NCBI GenBank assembly: GCA_044370375.1
Contig: JBILVQ010000104.1
Span: forward strand, 1-10,493
Source of the DNA: JBILVQ01 sp044370375
Lineage (GTDB): Bacteria; Bacteroidota; Bacteroidia; UBA4408
DNA length: 10,493 bases
Direction: 5' to 3'
Position 1 is the first letter of the stretch; the number at the start of each line of letters is the position of its first letter. The translations under genes and the position numbers were made by a program. Positions 6,388-10,493 of this stretch are shown piece after piece. Below the pieces are notes generated by a model. The model saw only the letters and a list, made by a program, of their open reading frames with translations, was not told the DNA's origin and did not search any database.

Positions 6388-7569
6388 ATGAAAAAGATTA
6401 TTTACGCTTGTTTGGCGGGTTTGGTCCTTTCTATCCTGGCTGTTTCCTGTCAAAAAGAATTAAGCAAACAACCCACACCTAATGGTAATTTTGGTCCTGC
6501 CTTGCCTGAAGAGCCTTTCGAATATGGATTAAATTCAGTGTTTGGTTCAAGTATCAGTGATGAAAAAATCACCCTCGGAAGGGTTTTGTTTTATGACAAG
6601 GCCCTTTCCTTTAACAACTCCATTTCCTGTGGCAGTTGTCATTTTCAGCGTAAAGGTTTTGCCGACAATACGCGTTTTCATAAAGGAATATTTGGCAATG
6701 TTTTAAAAAGAAACACACTTTCCATTACCGGCAGCTCCAATAATTTATTTTGGGATGGTCGTGTAAATTCAATGAAGGATTTGGTCCTCAGGCCTATTGC
6801 CAACCATGAAGAAATGGTACAGGACCCAAACATGCTGGTTACTAAGCTGAGCCAACTACCCTATTACAATCAATTGTTTACAGATGCTTATGGAAATTCA
6901 GGAATAAGCCTCAGCAACATTGAAGATGCACTGGCATCTTTTTGTATGGCCTTAGACCCGAAGAATTCCAAATTCCAAAAAGCCTTGCTTCGTCATACCA
7001 ATGGATTGCCTGCCACGGTAAGTAATCCCGCAGGAATTGACCTGCATGAATTAAGTCTGCTGGAAAAACAAGGAATGAATTTATTCTATACCAAAGCCCG
7101 ATGCGGAACATGCCACAAGCCGGAACAAAACGGCAGTGGTTATTTTACCTCTTTTGCTAACATTGGGCTTGACATCAACTATTCAGATCCAGGTGTAGGT
7201 TCTTTGTCGGGCTCCTCTAACCTGAATGGGGTCTTCAAAATTCCCAATTTAAAAAATGTGGCCTTAACCGCACCCTATATGCATGATGGAAGATTTAGCA
7301 CTTTAGAGCAGGTTATTGATCATTACAATCATGGCATTAAGCCTAACCCCAACTTGAGTATAGAACTAAGCAATTTAAACCTTGAGACAATTGATAGTTT
7401 ACAAAATCTACCTTCATTTTCTACCACATTAACCATGAATGGCGGGTTAACAATTGAGCCTATAAAATTAGGCCTAAGCGTTGAAGAAAAAGCAGCCCTC
7501 AAGGCATTTTTACTTACACTTACAGACGAGGAAATTACGCGCGATATAAAATTCTCAGATCCTTTTTAA
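6388..7569 (+). CDS. Lipoprotein di-haem cytochrome, cytochrome-c peroxidase/MauG family
   Basis: A 393-residue exported di-haem c-type protein. The N-terminus is a lipoprotein signal (hydrophobic core 8-19, AVSC with the lipid-bearing Cys21), so it is probably attached to a membrane on the periplasmic side. Two haem-binding motifs are seen, CGSCH (81-85) and CGTCH (239-243), as in bacterial cytochrome-c peroxidases, which reduce H2O2, and MauG, which oxidises protein residues. Further family marks are NTLSITG (109-115), FWDGR (121-125), PIANHEEM (136-143, with Glu142 at the expected active-site glutamate) and APYMHDGRF (295-303). By eye, Tyr313 (in DHYNHG) occupies the place of the axial Met of classical peroxidases, as in MauG, and Leu132 occupies the place of the conserved active-site Gln. 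It is longer than typical family members (about 330), partly from the lipoprotein leader and a stretch around 190-225. It follows the barrel gene by 2 bases. The family call is firm, but the substrate is not known. Confidence 0.93.
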   Translation: MKKIIYACLAGLVLSILAVSCQKELSKQPTPNGNFGPALPEEPFEYGLNSVFGSSISDEKITLGRVLFYDKALSFNNSISCGSCHFQRKGFADNTRFHKGIFGNVLKRNTLSITGSSNNLFWDGRVNSMKDLVLRPIANHEEMVQDPNMLVTKLSQLPYYNQLFTDAYGNSGISLSNIEDALASFCMALDPKNSKFQKALLRHTNGLPATVSNPAGIDLHELSLLEKQGMNLFYTKARCGTCHKPEQNGSGYFTSFANIGLDINYSDPGVGSLSGSSNLNGVFKIPNLKNVALTAPYMHDGRFSTLEQVIDHYNHGIKPNPNLSIELSNLNLETIDSLQNLPSFSTTLTMNGGLTIEPIKLGLSVEEKAALKAFLLTLTDEEITRDIKFSDPF

Positions 7570-7669
7570 TCAAAATGTGATTCAAAATGGGTTCGTTGCA
7601 TGGGTTCATTGAAGGCATAGCAATGAAAAAAGTCAGTTTCGCTCTCAAGGCAAAGGAATCTCCAATGAA

Positions 7670-7699
7670 AGAAAATACCTGATAGAAACAGGGTTTTCT
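7670..7699. terminator. Weak, possibly bidirectional, hairpin after the di-haem gene
   Basis: AGAAAA (7670-7675) and CCTG (7678-7681) face CAGG (7689-7692) and TTTTCT (7694-7699) around a 7-base loop. This gives a 4-bp GC-containing stem extended by an A/T arm after a small internal loop. The A-arm/T-arm layout resembles a bidirectional intrinsic terminator, but the core is short and no longer U-tract follows. It lies 100 bases after the di-haem gene stop in the 221-base gap before the SDR gene. Confidence 0.3.
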
Positions 7700-7748
7700 T
7701 GGGCGGATTTGATTGAAGGGCAAGTATTTCTGCTGTTCTGATATTTCC

Positions 7749-7780
7749 TTCGGGGTATTGGGCAATATTCTTTAGGTTTG
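7749..7780 (+). promoter_or_regulatory. Bacteroidota promoter for the SDR gene
   Basis: TAGGTTTG (7773-7780) is a perfect TAnnTTTG and is preceded, after 20 bases, by TTCG (7749-7752), a one-mismatch -33 element. It ends only 10 bases before the ATG at 7791, so the transcript would begin about 5-7 bases ahead of the start codon and the gene would be almost leaderless. Confidence 0.55.
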
Positions 7781-7790
7781 TAGCCGATTT

Positions 7791-8810
7791 ATGTCCATTA
7801 ACTTAGTAACCGGTGCTACCGGACTTTTAGGAGCGCATACTTGCTTGGATCTGCTTAACAGCGGTAAAAAGGTAGTTGGTGTTTCACGGAATGAAGCTGC
7901 AAGGGAAAGCACGCTGAAAATTTTTTCTTATTACGGGAAACAAGATTTGCTGAAAAAGATAGAATGGAGAGAGGCCGATATATTGGACACTGAACAGTTG
8001 TTTCTTGCTTTTGACAATGTGCATACTGTTTATCATTGTGCGGCTCTGGTATCCTTTAGAAAAGGAGAGGAAAAAAAACTGGCAAGTGTAAACCGCGAAG
8101 GAACAGCCAATGTGGTTAATGTTTGTCTGGCAAAAAAAGTCAACAAACTTTGTTATGTGAGCTCTGTGGCCGCATTGGGTCGAGGACAGGAAAAGCCGAC
8201 CGATGAAACATTTGTTTTTGACTTCTCGAGCGAAAAGACAGCTTATGGAAGAAGTAAATTTGAGGGAGAAATGGAGGTTTGGCGTGGCATTGAAGAAGGG
8301 TTGAATGCTGTTATTGTGAACCCAAGCATAATTCTTGGGCCAGGAAACTGGAACAATGGAAGTCCTCAACTTTTCACCAAGGCCCATCAGGGAATGTTAT
8401 TCAGTAGTCCGGGCTCTACCGGCTTTGTTGATGTAAGGGATGTGGCAAAAATAATGGTTCAACTAACCGAAAGTAACATAAGCGGGGAAAGATTCCTGGT
8501 GAACGGATTTCATTTATCTTATTCCACGTTTTTTCAAATGGTTTGTGATGCTCTTGGCAGCAGGGCGCCAAAAATAATTGCGCCCCGCATTGCAGGAGAA
8601 TTGATGTGGAGGTGGGAATCGCTTCTATGGAAACTCAGCGGAAGAACGCCTTTACTAACCAGAGAAACGGTCAATACAGCCTATCGCAACCAAGAATACG
8701 ACACCAAGAAAATTCTGGGAATGTTGGACTATTCCTTTATTCCATCAGAGGACAGCATCCGATTTATTGCGCAAAAATTTTTGGAAGACAAAAAGAGCAA
8801 AACTGCTTAA
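7791..8810 (+). CDS. Extended SDR: NAD(P)-dependent epimerase/reductase-like protein
   Basis: A 339-residue cytoplasmic oxidoreductase of the extended short-chain dehydrogenase/reductase superfamily, in the broad group annotated as NAD-dependent epimerase/dehydratase or dihydroflavonol-4-reductase-like. The N-terminal Rossmann glycine motif TGATGLLG is at 7-14. Asp63, in ADIL (62-65), sits where cofactor adenine contacts are usual. The catalytic set is Ser124/Ser125 (YVSSVAALG) and Tyr152-x-x-x-Lys156 (YGRSK). NPSIILGPG (177-185) and FVDVRDVA (212-219) are further conserved segments of the family. Length is normal. No signal peptide or membrane segment is evident. The ATG is fixed by the Rossmann motif and by the promoter element 10 bases upstream. 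The TAA stop overlaps the stop of the convergent lipoprotein gene. The substrate cannot be told; nucleotide-sugar, sterol-like or flavonol-like substrates all occur in this superfamily. Confidence 0.9.
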   Translation: MSINLVTGATGLLGAHTCLDLLNSGKKVVGVSRNEAARESTLKIFSYYGKQDLLKKIEWREADILDTEQLFLAFDNVHTVYHCAALVSFRKGEEKKLASVNREGTANVVNVCLAKKVNKLCYVSSVAALGRGQEKPTDETFVFDFSSEKTAYGRSKFEGEMEVWRGIEEGLNAVIVNPSIILGPGNWNNGSPQLFTKAHQGMLFSSPGSTGFVDVRDVAKIMVQLTESNISGERFLVNGFHLSYSTFFQMVCDALGSRAPKIIAPRIAGELMWRWESLLWKLSGRTPLLTRETVNTAYRNQEYDTKKILGMLDYSFIPSEDSIRFIAQKFLEDKKSKTA

Positions 8811-9157
8811 TCAAGGTTTTGCAACTTGCTTAATTCAATAATTATTTGCTCGTAAACTGCATCAAAGTGCTCGGGGTTAGCAGAATAAAATTCCAAACTT
8901 TTCAAGAACCGATCAGATTCAATTTTATGCTTTTCAAAAACGATTTCGCGGAGGACAGAACGGTCGGAAGAAATGTTATTGGACTGAAAAAAATGGCCAT
9001 TGATTCCGGATTCCATAAGGTGTAAATCCCTCAATACTGAAACCATACTATCCGGAGGAAGAACATTTTCAGGGATGGGAACAACACGCAGCTCATTGTT
9101 GCAGGACAAAACCGGCAGCAGGAAAAGGAAGAGAAGGCATTTATATAAGTATGACAC
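8807..9157 (-). CDS. DUF4296-type lipoprotein
   Basis: A small exported protein of 116 residues. The N-terminus is a lipoprotein signal: Lys6, a hydrophobic core at 8-17 and the lipobox VLSC with Cys19. The mature part is helical in character. It has the pattern I associate with DUF4296, a Bacteroidota family of unknown function: a proline-containing start (IPENVLPP, 28-35), then VLRDLHLMES (41-50), and near the end FLKSLEFYSANPEHFDAVYE (84-103). The start is the GTG at 9157; there is no ATG that would keep the signal peptide. A perfect TAnnTTTG lies only 4 bases upstream, so the mRNA may be leaderless. It converges on the SDR gene with overlapping stop codons. Family assignment is from memory of the pattern, so it is probable rather than certain; the exported lipoprotein nature is clear. 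Confidence 0.8.
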   Translation of the reverse strand: MSYLYKCLLFLFLLPVLSCNNELRVVPIPENVLPPDSMVSVLRDLHLMESGINGHFFQSNNISSDRSVLREIVFEKHKIESDRFLKSLEFYSANPEHFDAVYEQIIIELSKLQNLD

Positions 9158-9161
9158 AGGA

Positions 9162-9169
9162 CAAAGGTA
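9162..9169 (-). promoter_or_regulatory. Bacteroidota -7 promoter element for the DUF4296-type gene
   Basis: The minus strand reads TACCTTTG, a perfect TAnnTTTG, with only TCCT between it and the GTG start. If used, transcription would begin at or within a base or two of the start codon. A TTTG lies 13 bases further upstream, closer than the usual -33 spacing of about 20. Confidence 0.45.
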
Positions 9170-9322
9170 ATTCTAAAATAACCAAAAATAAAATCAATAC
9201 CAGACCATCAACCTCTCCTTTCTTCCGGCTTTATGGGCAGGCATGGACATATTGATAAGCAGGATTCAGCTTGTAACGATGAAATATTAGGGTAAGTGCT
9301 ATTTTATTTGTAGCAATGATAG

Positions 9323-9330
9323 TACATTTG
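9323..9330 (+). promoter_or_regulatory. Bacteroidota -7 promoter element for the AsmA-like/transglycosylase gene
   Basis: TACATTTG is a perfect TAnnTTTG, ending 38 bases before the ATG at 9369. The -33 region is poor (a TTTT about 17 bases upstream; a TTTG at 9307-9310 is too close). The short leader is A-rich just before the start (GCAAAAG), as is common in this phylum, without a Shine-Dalgarno sequence. The rest of the 211-base divergent gap (9158-9368) shows no gene. Confidence 0.45.
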
Positions 9331-9368
9331 GAACCCTGCAAAAGACCAACAGAAGATAATTGCAAAAG

Positions 9369-10493
9369 ATGACAAACCGTACCATACTAAAAAAAGTTGC
9401 AAAAATACTTGGGATAGTATTGGTTTTGCTTCTTGTACTTGTTTTCTCCCTGCGCAATGTGTTGCTTCATTATGCTATTGAGCAGGTGGCAGAAAAAATT
9501 CATAAAAAAAACGGTGCTCTTCTGCACGTTGGTGCATCCAAGTTTTCAGGGATTTCAACTTTAGAATTTGACACCCTGGAATTAAAATCTCCGCAAGGAG
9601 ATTCCTTGTTGATGATACAACATTTTTCATGTGAGGCAAGATTTTTGCCGCTTTTGTTGGGAAAGTTGAGGTTAGAGTCTCTGGAGATAATTGTATTAAA
9701 CCTGCTTTTAGAAAAAAATCAAAAAGGAGATAATTTTTCATTTTTACTCAAAAAGTCAGAACCAGACACGGTACGTGAAGAAAAAAAAGATCAGGAGTCA
9801 ATTCATTATGGCTACTTATTGAATCAGTTTTTAAACACTGTATTTGATGTAATTCCTGCCCATGTTAGGTTAGAACAAATTAACATTCAGGCCCAAAACG
9901 ATACCTTTTTTTTAAAAGCCTCCCTTCCTTTGCTGGAACTAAATAACGGTGCTTTTTCAGGAAAAATAAATATTATTGAAAACAGCGGCAATGGAAGCTG
10001 GACGGCAAACGGAAACATCGACAAAAAAGAAAGAACAGCCCGACTGAGCATTGTAACGGGGAAAGAAGGAAAAAAACAACTCCCCATTCTTGAAAACAAA
10101 TACCGTTTAGTGGCGGGTTTTGACAGCCTTAATTTAGCACTTACCGAATCGGATTTTGACAACAATCAGCTAAGCTTATCCTGTTTAGTACATTGTACTA
10201 ATTTTAAGGCCGGTCATTGGCGGCTTTCCCCTGAAGAAGTGGTTGTGCCAAAAGCAAGCCTAAATTGTAAAATTCTGGTAGGGGATCATTCGATTCAAAT
10301 TTTAGACGGAAGTTTGGCCACAGTCAACGACATACAATTTAATCCCAAATTTCTTTATCAGGTATTGCCCTACAAGGCAATGGGGCTTGATTTAACTATT
10401 CCTGAAATGAATTCTCAGGTTTTCTTCAACGCCTTGCCCAAAGGCCTTTTCAAGAATTTAGAAAGAATTCAATCGCGCGGTAACCTGCAATAC
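9369..10493 (+). CDS. Single-pass membrane protein, AsmA-like N-terminus, probable transglycosylase-domain protein (partial)
   Basis: An open frame from the ATG at 9369 runs 375 codons to the window edge without a stop, so the C-terminus is missing. Residues 1-9 are basic, a strong membrane anchor spans about 11-27, and the rest lies outside the cytoplasm. Residues about 50-120 follow the AsmA/TamB-like pattern, with repeated short beta stretches (LEFDTLELKS, LRLESLEIIVLNLLLEK) and the FDSLNLALTES type of segment at 251-261. The last part, with FFNALPKGLFKNLERIQSRG (352-371), resembles from memory the stretch that precedes the peptidoglycan glycosyltransferase (GT51) domain in Bacteroidota proteins annotated as transglycosylase domain-containing. 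If so, the catalytic part lies just beyond the window and the protein would polymerise or modify peptidoglycan from the periplasmic face. That domain cannot be seen here. The alternative is a plain AsmA-family protein. It is divergent from the DUF4296-type gene. Confidence 0.7.
   Translation, partial: MTNRTILKKVAKILGIVLVLLLVLVFSLRNVLLHYAIEQVAEKIHKKNGALLHVGASKFSGISTLEFDTLELKSPQGDSLLMIQHFSCEARFLPLLLGKLRLESLEIIVLNLLLEKNQKGDNFSFLLKKSEPDTVREEKKDQESIHYGYLLNQFLNTVFDVIPAHVRLEQINIQAQNDTFFLKASLPLLELNNGAFSGKINIIENSGNGSWTANGNIDKKERTARLSIVTGKEGKKQLPILENKYRLVAGFDSLNLALTESDFDNNQLSLSCLVHCTNFKAGHWRLSPEEVVVPKASLNCKILVGDHSIQILDGSLATVNDIQFNPKFLYQVLPYKAMGLDLTIPEMNSQVFFNALPKGLFKNLERIQSRGNLQY

Noticed and set aside
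6911..7111. A 66-codon minus-strand frame opposite the di-haem gene
   Set aside because: It runs antisense to a secure coding region near the second haem motif; a shadow.
7587..7607. Direct repeat of ATGGGTTC after the di-haem gene
   Set aside because: Only 8 bases, two copies and no flanking structure; consistent with chance.
7535..7765. A 76-codon minus-strand open frame covering most of the gap after the di-haem gene
   Set aside because: It overlaps the end of the di-haem gene and the SDR promoter region, with no recognised motif and no promoter element ahead of it; too weak to call.
7884..8387. A 167-codon minus-strand open frame opposite the SDR gene
   Set aside because: The protein is Cys/Phe/Ser-rich with no family pattern, and the opposite strand encodes clear SDR motifs in this interval.
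8606..8833. A 75-codon plus-strand frame within the SDR 3' end
   Set aside because: It is another frame of the SDR coding sequence, with no supporting signal.
9475..10165. Two minus-strand open frames of 88 and 92 codons opposite the right-edge gene
   Set aside because: They lie antisense to an uninterrupted 375-codon frame with a membrane anchor; no motifs.

Overview
The window looks like ordinary chromosomal DNA from a Bacteroidota (Bacteroidetes) bacterium. Four things point that way. Five of the six start regions that appear to need their own promoter carry a perfect TAnnTTTG -7 element within about 40 bases of the start codon, and the sixth has a one-mismatch version. Convincing Shine-Dalgarno sequences are absent. 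There is a DUF4296-type lipoprotein, a family I know only from this phylum. The TyrRS and the right-edge protein also resemble Bacteroidota versions. I see no rRNA, tRNA, CRISPR array, insertion sequence or phage gene.

Left part (1-5480, all minus strand). The left edge cuts a Kup-type K+ transporter (start at 1593, C-terminus missing). To its right is a tightly packed set read leftwards: tyrS (5455-4172), a 14-base gap, an MBOAT membrane O-acyltransferase (4157-2757), then a membrane-anchored SGNH-hydrolase-like protein (2757-1831) whose ATG shares one base with the MBOAT stop (TGATG). MBOAT plus SGNH is the usual pairing for O-acetylation of an exported or surface polysaccharide. Here it appears to be transcribed from the tyrS promoter. 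The TyrRS keeps all the tyrosine-binding residues I checked but has a strongly altered HIGH motif (GVGN).

Middle part (5569-7569, plus strand). A predicted outer-membrane beta-barrel protein with Ser/Thr/Asn-rich loops is followed after only 2 bases by a lipoprotein di-haem cytochrome of the cytochrome-c peroxidase/MauG family. They are probably one operon and may act together at the periplasm/outer membrane.

Right part (7749-10493). An extended SDR (NAD(P)-dependent epimerase/reductase-like) on the plus strand converges on the DUF4296-type lipoprotein on the minus strand, and their stop codons overlap in a TTAA palindrome. Divergent from the lipoprotein, and cut by the right edge, is a single-pass membrane protein with an AsmA-like N-terminal region. 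It is probably the start of a Bacteroidota transglycosylase-domain (GT51-type) protein.

I found no convincing undescribed system. The points most worth a second look are the degenerate HIGH motif of TyrRS, the MauG-like features of the di-haem lipoprotein together with its barrel partner, the coupling of tyrS to surface-polysaccharide genes, and the very short or absent 5' leaders implied by the promoter positions.
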